Source: Novosphingobium barchaimii LL02
Lineage (GTDB): Bacteria > Pseudomonadota > Alphaproteobacteria > Sphingomonadales > Sphingomonadaceae
Direction of reading: 5' to 3'
Length of the DNA stretch: 64,000 bases
Assembly: GCF_001046635.1 (NCBI RefSeq)
Contig: NZ_KQ130452.1
Span: forward strand, 608,668-672,667
This document shows, piece by piece, positions 10,923 to 20,649 of the stretch. A model generated the notes under the pieces. The model was not told where the DNA came from and searched no databases. It saw only the letters and a program-made list of their open reading frames with translations. Positions within the stretch are counted from its first letter, which is position 1. Each line of letters opens with the position of its first letter. A program made the translations under genes and the position numbers.

Positions 10923-11464
10923 TTTGTGGGAACCGCGCCGCCGGTTATCGCACGGCGCAAGGTTTCAAGCGTTTCGGCGGCGACTTGTGCCTTGGGGACG
11001 GGGTAGAACATCTGGCTGGTGCGAAACAGCAACAGCACACGCTCGTTCTCGGCCCAGCCGGTGAAATCGCTCCAGAGATTGGTGCTCTTGCCGAAGCGAT
11101 TGCTGCTTTCGATCCCTTCTGGCGAGAAGGTGAACAGCGAATCCACGCCTTCGAACTTGAGTTGGCGGTAGGTCTTTCGCGCCGTGCGGGGAATGCGCCA
11201 GAGCAGGGCGAGTGCGCCCAGAGCGGCGGCGACCGCCGCGGAGCCAACTCCGATGGCGAAAGCGAGCGCGACCGACGTGAAATCGATGCTCTTGCCATCG
11301 ATCAGGTCGATCACGGAGAACAGTACAGCGTAGGCCGCGCTTAGAATGCCGATGAACCGCGCAAGGCCCTTCCACAGCCAGCGGCGGCGGATCATCAGCC
11401 AGTTGCAGGCGAGGTAGTCCTCGTAAGACAGCGCGACCGTGAAAGTGCCGCCAGGTTCCGCCAT
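10916..11464 (-). CDS. YcxB-like membrane protein
   Basis: This 182-residue protein has two membrane segments, near residues 34-53 and 65-90, and a C-terminal soluble domain. That domain contains FSPEGIESSNRFGKSTNLWSDF and ENERVLLLFRTSQMFYPVPK, which resemble the YcxB-like C-terminal domain. The function is unknown. The ATG at 11464 starts one base after the trpE stop codon; an in-frame upstream start inside trpE is less likely. It is the second non-trp gene between trpE and trpG. Confidence 0.75.
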   Translation of the reverse strand: MAEPGGTFTVALSYEDYLACNWLMIRRRWLWKGLARFIGILSAAYAVLFSVIDLIDGKSIDFTSVALAFAIGVGSAAVAAALGALALLWRIPRTARKTYRQLKFEGVDSLFTFSPEGIESSNRFGKSTNLWSDFTGWAENERVLLLFRTSQMFYPVPKAQVAAETLETLRRAITGGAVPTKW

Positions 11465-11465
11465 A

Positions 11466-12977
11466 TTACTGGCCGAACCCCGGCTCCCCCGCGACACGCA
11501 CGGCCTCTCTTGCTGCTGCGAACAGGGCGCCGCTCTTGGCTTCGCATTCGCGCTGTTCGTAGTCCGGGTCGCTGTCTGCGACGATGCCGGCGCCGGCCTG
11601 GACGTGGAGAATGCCGTCCTTCAAAAGGCCGGTGCGCAGAACGATGCAGCTGTCCACCGAGCCATCGGGGGCGAAGTATCCAACACCGCCGGCATAGGGG
11701 CCGCGCGTTTCGGGTTCGAGTTCGGCGATTACCTGGCAGGCGCGGACCTTCGGCGCGCCGGAGACGGTGCCGGCAGGGAAGCCTGCCAGCACAGCGTCGA
11801 TCGCATCGTGATGCGCGGTGTCGAGCCGGCCCACCACGTTCGAGACGATGTGCATGACGTGGCTGTAGCGCTCGATCGTGTAGCTGTCGGTCACCTTGAC
11901 GGTGCCGGCCTCGGCAACGCGGCCGACGTCGTTGCGGCCGAGGTCGAGCAGCATGAGGTGCTCGGCGCGTTCCTTGGGATCGACCAGCAGCGCGGCCTCG
12001 TTGGCCTTGTCCTCGGCCGGGGTCTTGCCGCGCGGGCGGGTGCCGGCGATCGGGCGGATGGTGACTTCACCTTCGCGGACGCGCACGAGGATTTCCGGGC
12101 TGGACCCGATCAGCGCGAAACCGGGCAGGTCGAGGAAATAGAGGAACGGCGAGGGGTTCACGCGGCGCAGCGCGCGATAGAGCGCCAGCGGCGGCAGTGG
12201 GAATTCGCAAGTGAAGCGCTGTGCCAGCACCACCTGGAAGATATCGCCCGCCTCGATGTATTCCTTGGCCTTGAGGGCCATGGCCTTGTAGTCCTCGGGC
12301 GCCATGACGGCGGTTCGGACCGGCTCGGGCAGATCGACCTGTGCGGTCGCTGCGGGAGCAGGCGCAGCGAGGCGGCGCAGCGCTTCGTCGATGCGCTCGG
12401 AGGCCTTCAGCACGGCCTGTACCGGGCTACCGCTACCGGGCCATACCGGCGCAACGCAGAACAGTTCGTCCGAAAGACGGTCGAAGATCAGGATCAGCGA
12501 CGGCCGCACGAACAGCATGTCGGGCAGTTCCAGCGGGCTTTGGGCTGCGCGCGGCAGCTTTTCCACAAGGCCGATGGTCTCGTAGCCAAAGTAGCCGACG
12601 AGGCAGGCCAGCGCCTTGGGGAGCTGCGCCGGGACATCGCAGCGGCAGCTTTCCACCAGCGCACGCAGTTCGGTCAGGCTGTCGCCTTGGAGCGGAGTGA
12701 AAGTCCCGCGGTCTGCCTGCCAGTTGCGGTTGATCTCGCAGGCGGTGCCACTGGCACGAAACACGAGGTCGGGATCGAGCCCGACAAGGCTGTAACGCCC
12801 GCGCGTTTCGCCGCCTTCGACCGATTCGAGCAGAAAGTCGCCGCGGCTGTCTTCAAACAGCTTGAGTGCTGCGCCCACCGGCGTTTCGGTGTCGGCGACT
12901 AGGCTGCGCCAGATCAGCGCAGGCTTTCCCTGGGCAAGCTGCTCCAGCGCTGCCGAACGATCCGATTCCCGCTCCAT
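11466..12977 (-). CDS. trpE: Anthranilate synthase component I
   Basis: TrpE makes anthranilate from chorismate with ammonia from TrpG. The N-terminal domain holds the feedback tryptophan-binding region including LLESVEGG near residues 50-57. The chorismate-binding domain has IRPIAGTRPRG near 327, HLMLLDLGRNDVGRV near 360, ERYSHVMHIVSNV near 388 and GTVSGAPKVRA near 421. The ATG at 12977 (MERESDRSA, 503 residues) is preferred, but a TTG at 12989 is possible. It follows ppiD by about 20 bp. I see no Trp-rich leader peptide before it, so attenuation at this point is unlikely. Confidence 0.96.
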   Translation of the reverse strand: MERESDRSAALEQLAQGKPALIWRSLVADTETPVGAALKLFEDSRGDFLLESVEGGETRGRYSLVGLDPDLVFRASGTACEINRNWQADRGTFTPLQGDSLTELRALVESCRCDVPAQLPKALACLVGYFGYETIGLVEKLPRAAQSPLELPDMLFVRPSLILIFDRLSDELFCVAPVWPGSGSPVQAVLKASERIDEALRRLAAPAPAATAQVDLPEPVRTAVMAPEDYKAMALKAKEYIEAGDIFQVVLAQRFTCEFPLPPLALYRALRRVNPSPFLYFLDLPGFALIGSSPEILVRVREGEVTIRPIAGTRPRGKTPAEDKANEAALLVDPKERAEHLMLLDLGRNDVGRVAEAGTVKVTDSYTIERYSHVMHIVSNVVGRLDTAHHDAIDAVLAGFPAGTVSGAPKVRACQVIAELEPETRGPYAGGVGYFAPDGSVDSCIVLRTGLLKDGILHVQAGAGIVADSDPDYEQRECEAKSGALFAAAREAVRVAGEPGFGQ

Positions 12978-12998
12978 GTCCTGCCCCAATCTACGGTG

Positions 12999-14948
12999 TC
13001 AGTTCGCCGACGCGGTGCCGGCGAGCTGGTCGCGCACTGCCTTGATCGCGGCATCGTTGCGCTTCACGCCAACAGCCTTTCGCACGGCATGACCCAGCGC
13101 GTCGGCATAGGCCTGGCCCAGCTGCTGGCCGAGTTCGTTCTGTGTGCTCTTCACCATGTCCTCGGATTCTACCTTGCCGGGCACGATGTCCTTGAGTTGC
13201 ACCACGAACCAGCCGCGCTCTCCCTCAGCCGACTGCACCTTTACGGTAGTCTTGGCCATATGAAACATCAGCGATACCGGCGGCGGTACCTGGCGGCCCG
13301 AACGCAGCGCAGCGGCCAGCGTCGCGCGCGACATGGCGACCTGCTGCGGCGGTGGCAGCTTCTTGCCCGAAGCAGCAATGACCTGCTCGACCGTCCTGCC
13401 CTTGCGGATATCGGCCTGCATCTTCAGCGCCGCAGCCTTGGCGGCCTTGGATCCGATGTCCACGGCCCATGCCAGCTTCACGTCGTCCTTGATCTGGGCG
13501 AGCGGAGCGGGCGCGGAAGGCGCGATCGCGGTCACGTCGTAGATCACGAAGCTCTTGCCGCGCTCGACCTCAGCAACCTGCGGCTGCTCCTGTTCCATCG
13601 AGAAGGCAGTGGTCAGGACCGGGCGAAGCTGCTCGGGCAGGGTCTGGCCGGGCTTCATGTAAAGTCCGCCATCGGCGGTGACCGGCTGGGTCGTCTGGAC
13701 CTGGCCGCCAATCGATTTTGCGACTTCGTTGAGGTTGGAGCCGTCGGAGAACTGCTCTTCGATGGCCGCCAGTGTGTCGGAAAAGGCCTTGCGACGCTTG
13801 TCGGCGGCGACCTGGGTGGAAAGCTCGGATTTGACGTCTGCCAGCGTACGGGCGGGGGTCTTCTGTTCCTCGTCGACGCGGATCACGTGCCAGCCCAGCA
13901 CGCTCTTCTGCGGTGCGGCAAGCTTGCCGAGCGGGGCTGCGAAGACGGCCTGGGCGACGGCGGGCGAGAACTGGGTGGAAAGGTCTTCCTGGCTGAAGAA
14001 TTCAAGCTTCGCGGCGGACAGACCCTTTTCCTGAGCAGCCGCCTCGAGGCCCTTGCCCTTTTCGACCTCGGCGACGACTGCCTTGGCAGCAGCTTCGGTC
14101 GGCACGATTAACTGGGTGATGCGGCGATTGTCCTTGGCGGCATAGGCGGCCTTGTTTGCCGTGAAGCGCGCGGCGATCTCCGCGTCGGTCGGCGGGGCGG
14201 CGGCCTTGAGCTGATCCTCGGTTACGACGGCATAGCGGATCGTGCGGCGCTCGGGACGGATGAACTGTGCGGAATGACTCTTGTAGAAGGTGGCGAGATC
14301 GGCATCCGTCGGCTGCTTGTCCGGTGCGAACAGCAGCGAGGGCAGGGCGATTACGGTGCCGTTGCGCGTTTCGTCGAGCAGCGAGGCATAACGCTTCGCA
14401 GCGAACTGCGACATCGTCGATCCGATCTGCGCCGGCGTGACGAGTTCGCGGGCGACAAGGCTTTCGCGGATATCGTCGCGCAGGGCCGGCTCGGAGATGC
14501 GCTGCTGGGCCAGGGCCTGGCGAAACACGGTCTGGTCGAACTTGCCGTCGACGCCCTGGAACGCGGGGATCTGCGCGAGTTCGCTGTCGACCAGGCGGTC
14601 GCTGATGGTCACGCCGTTCTTGGTGCCAAACGCGAAAAGGGCGGTGCGGTCGATCAGTTCGCCCAGTACCTGTTCGAGGCCGCCCTGCTCCAGCAGGACC
14701 TTCATCGTCACGTTCGGGCTTTGCTGGCGAACGCGTTCCAGCGCGCGCTTGGCACCCTGGTCGAGGGTGTCGGCATTGACGCTTTCACCGCCGACAGTGA
14801 CGACCGGGGTGCCGGCGCTCACGCCCGAAGAAGAGTTGAAGCCGGCAATGTCGCCGCTGGCGAAGGCAATGGCGATGACGCCCAGCACCAGCAGGCCGAT
14901 GATGGCGCCGAACTTGGACTTGAGAAACGAACGAAAGAAATTGAGCAT
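12999..14948 (-). CDS. ppiD: Periplasmic peptidyl-prolyl isomerase, PpiD/SurA type
   Basis: This is a membrane-anchored periplasmic folding factor. The N-terminal anchor FGAIIGLLVLGVIAIAFA (residues 13-30) follows MLNFFRSFLKSK, the layout of PpiD. A SurA-like chaperone domain follows to about 230. A parvulin-type domain lies near 235-365, including KSVLGWHVIRVDEEQ, and is probably degenerate, as in most PpiD proteins. The length of 649 residues fits PpiD. It is the first gene of the long leftward block and lies immediately upstream of trpE, which suggests that trpE shares its transcript. Confidence 0.88.
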   Translation of the reverse strand: MLNFFRSFLKSKFGAIIGLLVLGVIAIAFASGDIAGFNSSSGVSAGTPVVTVGGESVNADTLDQGAKRALERVRQQSPNVTMKVLLEQGGLEQVLGELIDRTALFAFGTKNGVTISDRLVDSELAQIPAFQGVDGKFDQTVFRQALAQQRISEPALRDDIRESLVARELVTPAQIGSTMSQFAAKRYASLLDETRNGTVIALPSLLFAPDKQPTDADLATFYKSHSAQFIRPERRTIRYAVVTEDQLKAAAPPTDAEIAARFTANKAAYAAKDNRRITQLIVPTEAAAKAVVAEVEKGKGLEAAAQEKGLSAAKLEFFSQEDLSTQFSPAVAQAVFAAPLGKLAAPQKSVLGWHVIRVDEEQKTPARTLADVKSELSTQVAADKRRKAFSDTLAAIEEQFSDGSNLNEVAKSIGGQVQTTQPVTADGGLYMKPGQTLPEQLRPVLTTAFSMEQEQPQVAEVERGKSFVIYDVTAIAPSAPAPLAQIKDDVKLAWAVDIGSKAAKAAALKMQADIRKGRTVEQVIAASGKKLPPPQQVAMSRATLAAALRSGRQVPPPVSLMFHMAKTTVKVQSAEGERGWFVVQLKDIVPGKVESEDMVKSTQNELGQQLGQAYADALGHAVRKAVGVKRNDAAIKAVRDQLAGTASAN

Positions 14949-14969
14949 GGACCCAGCCGATCAGCGATA

Positions 14970-14989
14970 GCCTGCGCGAAAACGCAGGC
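14970..14989. repeat. Short hairpin in the ppiD leader region
   Basis: GCCTGCG and CGCAGGC are perfect 7-bp arms around CGAAAA, lying 21 bp upstream of the ppiD ATG and facing away from tpiA. The divergent gap (14949-15346, about 400 bp) contains no gene that I can support. The only other candidate signal is TTGACA at 15188 with a weak CTAGCT 17 bp later, pointing at tpiA. Confidence 0.35.
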
Positions 14990-15187
14990 TTTACGCCCGC
15001 GTTTTGCGTATGAAACGGGGGGTGGCTTTAGGGGGCCTTGGCGCATCCTGCAATGCCGGTTCGCGCGGGGTAGGGGCAAAACTCCACCCATGCGGCGAAC
15101 TGTGAAGAACGGGCCGTGCTCCCGGCGCAATCCTGTGGCATGAGGGTCACGGCGGGGGGTATCGTCGCGCTGAACGGGTGATGAATT

Positions 15188-15216
15188 TTGACAAGCCGGG
15201 GCGCGCTGTCCTAGCT
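15188..15216 (+). promoter_or_regulatory. Possible tpiA promoter
   Basis: A perfect TTGACA -35 hexamer at 15188-15193 is followed after 17 bases by CTAGCT, a poor -10 match. It would give a leader of about 125 bases before the tpiA ATG. The -35 match and spacing are seen directly; activity is inference. Confidence 0.3.
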
Positions 15217-15346
15217 GCGCCGCAACAAGAGACGACCTGATTCTCCGCGCCGTGATCGCAACCGTGGTCTTCGGCCTAAGGGAATCTGCAGGGGGATCCG
15301 TGGGGGAACCTCCCCAGGTTCGCCAGGATTTGATCAAGGGATTGAA

Positions 15347-16102
15347 ATGGCTGCATTGCCTTACATCGTCGGAAACTGGAAAATGAACGGCACGCGGGGG
15401 ATGCTCAACGAGGCCCGCGCGATCGATCGTTCGGCCGCACGCTTTCCCAAGGTGCAGGTTGCGATCGCGCCGCCCGCCACGCTGCTTTATCGCACGCGCG
15501 AAGCAGTGGAATTCATCGGTGTTGGCGGTCAGGACTGCCACGCCTATGACAGTGGCGCCTATACCGGCGATATTTCCGCGGTGATGCTCAAGGATACCGG
15601 GGCGGATTTCACCATCGTCGGCCACTCGGAGCGCCGGGAATATCACGCCGAAAGCGACGAGGAAGTAAGGGTCAAGGCAGAGGCGGCGCTTTCCGCCGGC
15701 CTCGCGGTGATCCTGTGCGTGGGTGAAACCGAAGCCCAGCGCGATGCCGGCGATGCCGAAGCGGTCGTCGGCAGCCAGCTCGAAGGTTCTTGCCCGCGCA
15801 CGGAAGGCGCAGTCGAGAAACTGTCCGTCGCCTATGAGCCGGTCTGGGCCATCGGCACTGGCCGCGTCCCTTCGGTGGAAGACGTTGCCGCGATGCACAA
15901 ATCGATTCGCGCGAAGCTCGTCGCGATCTACGGTGATGCGGGAGCGGAAGTGCGCATCCTCTACGGCGGTTCGGTCAAGGCGGAAAACGCTTCCGAGCTG
16001 CTGGGCATCGCCGATGTGGGCGGCGCACTGGTTGGTGGTGCCAGTCTTTCAGCCGAGAGCTTTCTGGCGATCGTCGGCGCTGCAGCATCGCTGAGCGACT
16101 GA
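15347..16102 (+). CDS. tpiA: Triosephosphate isomerase
   Basis: TpiA interconverts dihydroxyacetone phosphate and glyceraldehyde 3-phosphate in glycolysis and gluconeogenesis. GNWKMNG near residues 9-15 has the catalytic Lys, VGHSERR near 92-98 the electrophilic His, and YEPVWAIGTGR near 163-173 the catalytic Glu and the mobile loop. YGGSVKAENA near 206 binds phosphate. The length of 251 residues is standard. GC-rich hairpins lie just after the stop (about 16103-16140) but have no T-tract. secG follows 138 bp later. Confidence 0.97.
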   Translation: MAALPYIVGNWKMNGTRGMLNEARAIDRSAARFPKVQVAIAPPATLLYRTREAVEFIGVGGQDCHAYDSGAYTGDISAVMLKDTGADFTIVGHSERREYHAESDEEVRVKAEAALSAGLAVILCVGETEAQRDAGDAEAVVGSQLEGSCPRTEGAVEKLSVAYEPVWAIGTGRVPSVEDVAAMHKSIRAKLVAIYGDAGAEVRILYGGSVKAENASELLGIADVGGALVGGASLSAESFLAIVGAAASLSD

Positions 16103-16240
16103 TCCTTATCCGGGTAAGGCGGGGCCTGATGGGCCCGCCGACCTCGAACAACACGCTGCGGGTTGCGCGCCCGCGTGCTAGCGCCTATCTGCGCGGCGAA
16201 CCAAAGCGGGGCCAGACCCTGCCAGAAGGCTGAAACGAAG

Positions 16241-16642
16241 ATGTTCCTTTTCCTGACCGTGGTCCAGGCCCTTGTCGCCGCTCTGCTTGTGGGCGTCATC
16301 CTGGTACAGAAGTCCGAAGGCGGCGGCCTCGGCGTTGGCGGCGGCAGTCCCTCGGGGCTGATGTCGGCGCGCGGCGCGGCAAACTTCCTCACCCGGGCTA
16401 CCTCGGTTTTGGCGACTCTCTTCGTCGTCCTGAGCATCGTCCTTGCCGCCATGGCGGTGAATGAGACGAGCGGCCGTGACATCGATACTTCACTCCAGCG
16501 CAGCACCGCGCCTGCGGCTCCGGCTCAGCCGGCAGACCCGCTCGGAGCTTCCGCGAATCCCGGTGCGACTCCGGCAGCGCCGCAGAGTGCTCCGACGCAG
16601 TCCGCTCCGGCCGATCCGCTTTCGGGTGCTGCCAAGCAGTAA
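16241..16642 (+). CDS. secG: Preprotein translocase subunit SecG
   Basis: SecG is the small subunit of the SecYEG channel and aids SecA-driven export. The first membrane segment MFLFLTVVQALVAALLVGVILVQ is followed by the typical glycine-rich loop KSEGGGLGVGGGS and a second membrane segment around residues 53-72. The C-terminal 55 residues are a Pro/Ala/Gln-rich tail, longer than in E. coli SecG and common in alphaproteobacteria. The ATG at 16241 is chosen; the upstream in-frame codons have no conserved sequence. A terminator follows. Confidence 0.92.
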   Translation: MFLFLTVVQALVAALLVGVILVQKSEGGGLGVGGGSPSGLMSARGAANFLTRATSVLATLFVVLSIVLAAMAVNETSGRDIDTSLQRSTAPAAPAQPADPLGASANPGATPAAPQSAPTQSAPADPLSGAAKQ

Positions 16643-16680
16643 CCCACCAAAGCGCATTTAAGCGCTTCACCGTAACCGGA

Positions 16681-16710
16681 ATGCCGTCTGGCGCTGTCAG
16701 ACGGCATTTT
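16681..16710 (+). terminator. Intrinsic terminator after secG
   Basis: ATGCCGTCTG (16681-16690) and CAGACGGCAT (16698-16707) form a perfect 10-bp stem with a seven-base loop, followed by TTTTGTTGT counted from the last stem base. It lies 38 bp after the secG stop and 74 bp before pyrG, so it probably separates the two transcripts. Confidence 0.85.
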
Positions 16711-16771
16711 GTTGTATTGACCTGTGGAATGAGGCTCCGGGCGCTTGCCTGAGGGCCCCCATACAATTTAA

Positions 16772-18418
<1,647 letters not shown>

Positions 18419-18428
18419 GTTCTGGGGC

Positions 18429-19457
18429 GTGAACAGGATCGGCGTCGGCATCATCGGCAACGGGATGGCGACGCGGGTCTTCCATGCGCCTTACATTCAG
18501 GCCTGCGACGACCTTGAACTCAAGTCCATTGTCGATCGGAAGGCTGGCGCGGTTTCGCCGATCGAGGGCGCCCGGATCGTCCCGGATGTGGCCGCACTGT
18601 TGGCTGATCCGGCGATCGGCCTCGTCGTCATAGCGACCCCCAGCGGCACCCATGCCGCCCTGGCCCGGCAGGTGCTGGAGGCAGGGCGGCATGTCGTCGT
18701 CGAAAAGCCGTTCACGCTGGCCCTCTCCGAAGCGCGCGACCTTGCCGCGCTGGCGCGAGGCCGTGGCCTTACCCTCAGCGTCTTTCACAATCGCCGCTGG
18801 GATACCGACTTCCTCGCCGTGCGCTCCGCCCTCGAGGCGGGGCTGATCGGCCGTGTTGTCCATTTCGAATCGCACTTCGACCGTTTCCGCCCGCATGTAC
18901 GCGAGCGGTGGCGCGAGGATGGTAGCCCTGGCTCGGGCGTCTGGTATGATCTTGGCCCGCACCTTATCGATCAGGCGCTCGTGCTGTTCGGCCGCCCCGA
19001 TGCGGTAAGCGCGGATATTGCGGCTTTGCGCGAGGGCAGTGGTTCGCCGGATTATGCCCATGTCGTCCTGCGCTATCCGGGCAAGCGGGTGATCGTTCAT
19101 GCGAGCATGCTCGTCGCGGGTGGAGAGCCGCGTTTTCGCGTTCATGGCACTGGCGGCAGTCTGATCAAGCAGAACCTCGACCCGCAGGAAGCGCAGTCGG
19201 TGGCCGGTCTGCGCCCCGGCGAGGCGGAGTGGGGCGTCGACCCCGACCCGCTCGTCCACCATGACGGGGAAGGCGGGGTACGTTCGATCCCTGCACCCAG
19301 AGGCTCGCAGGAGCGCTTCTACGCGATGATGGCGCAGGCGTGCCTCGGCACCGGCCCCACGCCTGCGGGGCTGGACGAGATCGTCTGCGTGCAGGAGGTG
19401 CTCGAAGCAGCGCTGGTCTCGGCCAAAGAGGGCCGAGTGGTGTCGCTGCTGCCCTGA
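18429..19457 (+). CDS. Gfo/Idh/MocA-family oxidoreductase
   Basis: This NAD(P)-dependent oxidoreductase of 342 residues begins with a Rossmann fold, IGVGIIGNGMATRVFHAPYI. VVIATPSGTHAALARQVLEAGRHVVVEKPF near residues 68-97 contains the EKP motif typical of the family, and a GFO_IDH_MocA C-terminal domain follows. The substrate cannot be told from sequence. A GTG start at 18429, 10 bp after the pyrG stop, is chosen because it places the Rossmann fold at the N-terminus; the in-frame ATG at 18381 lies inside pyrG. Co-transcription with pyrG is likely. Confidence 0.85.
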   Translation: MNRIGVGIIGNGMATRVFHAPYIQACDDLELKSIVDRKAGAVSPIEGARIVPDVAALLADPAIGLVVIATPSGTHAALARQVLEAGRHVVVEKPFTLALSEARDLAALARGRGLTLSVFHNRRWDTDFLAVRSALEAGLIGRVVHFESHFDRFRPHVRERWREDGSPGSGVWYDLGPHLIDQALVLFGRPDAVSADIAALREGSGSPDYAHVVLRYPGKRVIVHASMLVAGGEPRFRVHGTGGSLIKQNLDPQEAQSVAGLRPGEAEWGVDPDPLVHHDGEGGVRSIPAPRGSQERFYAMMAQACLGTGPTPAGLDEIVCVQEVLEAALVSAKEGRVVSLLP

Positions 19458-19611
19458 GAAGGGCATCGGGCGAAGTTCCGTCGCTACCGGACCGTACGAA
19501 AAAACGCGCCTCCCCGCTGCAAAAATGCCGCTTTGCGCCGGGCATCGGCGCGGTACTCTCAGCCGGGACCAGCGCGCCGCCCATGCCCGCGCGGCTGCCT
19601 GAGGAGACGAC

Positions 19612-20649
19612 ATGCAACCGATCGCGCAGTTCATCGCGGGCCTGCCCAAGGCCGAGCTTCACGTTCATCTGGAAGGCACGCTGGAAGCGGAACTGAAGTT
19701 CGAACTGGCCGCGCGTAACAAGCTGGACCTACCTTACGCCGATGTCGCCGCGATGCGTGCAAGCTACGTCTACCACGACCTGCCGAGTTTCCTGACGATC
19801 TTCTACGAAGGCAGCGAGGTCCTGCTGCATGAAGCCGATTTCCGCGACCTGGTCTATGCGTACCTCAAGAAGGTCGCCTCCCAGAACGTGCTTTACGCCG
19901 AGATGTTCTTCGACCCCCAGCAGCATACCGATCGCGGGGTGCCCTTCGCCGTCGTCATTGAGGGCCTGACGCAGGGCCGGCTTGAGGCGGAGCGCGACTT
20001 CGGTATCCGCTCAAAGCTCATCATGTGTTTCGTGCGGGAACGCAGCGCGCAGAACGCGATGGCGGTGTTCGAGATGGCGCTGCCCTACAAGCACCTGATC
20101 GTGGGGCTTGGCCTCGATTCAGACGAGAAGGACAATCCGCCCGCCAAGTTCGCCGAAATTTTCCGGCGCGGCCGCGAGGAGGGGTTTCGCCTGACGATGC
20201 ACTGCGACGTCGACCAGTTGAACACCCACGAACACATCCGCCAGGCCATCGAGGTTATCGGCGTCGAGCGGATCGACCACGGCGCCAACCTGCTCGACCG
20301 CCCGGAACTGATCGCAGCGGCGCGCGAGAAGGGCGTGTTCTTCACTGTCTGCCCCTTCGCCAACGAGATGATGCGTCCAGGCGAGAACCAGTCGATCGCG
20401 CGCAGGATGCTCGACCTTGGCCTCAGGCTGACGCTAAACTCTGACGACCCCGCCTACATGGAGGGCAAGTACATCAACGAGAATATGCTGATGGCCCACG
20501 AACTGGCCGATTTCGGCCCGGAAGACTTCATTGCCGTCAGCCGCAATGCCTTCGACGCGGCATGGATCGACGAGGATCTGCGAGACGAATTGCATGGGTG
20601 CCTCGAGGCTTACGCGCTGTCCAGCATTCAGCCAATGGCAGCGAGATAG
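19612..20649 (+). CDS. add: Adenosine/adenine deaminase-family protein
   Basis: This metal-dependent hydrolase of the adenosine deaminase superfamily has 345 residues. LHVHLEGTLEAEL near 17-29 gives the two metal-binding His. RIDHGANLL near 223 and TLNSDDPAYM near 277 supply further active-site and metal residues. Where ADA enzymes have His-Ala-Gly-Glu, this protein has MHCDVDQ, so the catalytic Glu is not in its usual place. That suggests an adenine-deaminase-like or other subfamily, and the symbol should be read as family level only. Its 3' end overlaps the convergent transporter gene by 22 bp. Confidence 0.8.
   Translation: MQPIAQFIAGLPKAELHVHLEGTLEAELKFELAARNKLDLPYADVAAMRASYVYHDLPSFLTIFYEGSEVLLHEADFRDLVYAYLKKVASQNVLYAEMFFDPQQHTDRGVPFAVVIEGLTQGRLEAERDFGIRSKLIMCFVRERSAQNAMAVFEMALPYKHLIVGLGLDSDEKDNPPAKFAEIFRRGREEGFRLTMHCDVDQLNTHEHIRQAIEVIGVERIDHGANLLDRPELIAAAREKGVFFTVCPFANEMMRPGENQSIARRMLDLGLRLTLNSDDPAYMEGKYINENMLMAHELADFGPEDFIAVSRNAFDAAWIDEDLRDELHGCLEAYALSSIQPMAAR

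Noticed and set aside
11439-12902. Rightward 487-codon open frame antisense to trpE
   Set aside because: trpE on the other strand has all chorismate-binding motifs; the antisense translation is low-complexity and unrelated to any family I know.
12978-12998. Tryptophan attenuator before trpE
   Set aside because: The gap to ppiD is only about 20 bases, with no leader peptide or alternative hairpins.
16103-16140. Terminator after tpiA
   Set aside because: GC-rich hairpin arms are present but with a mismatch and no T-tract, so evidence is too weak for a feature.
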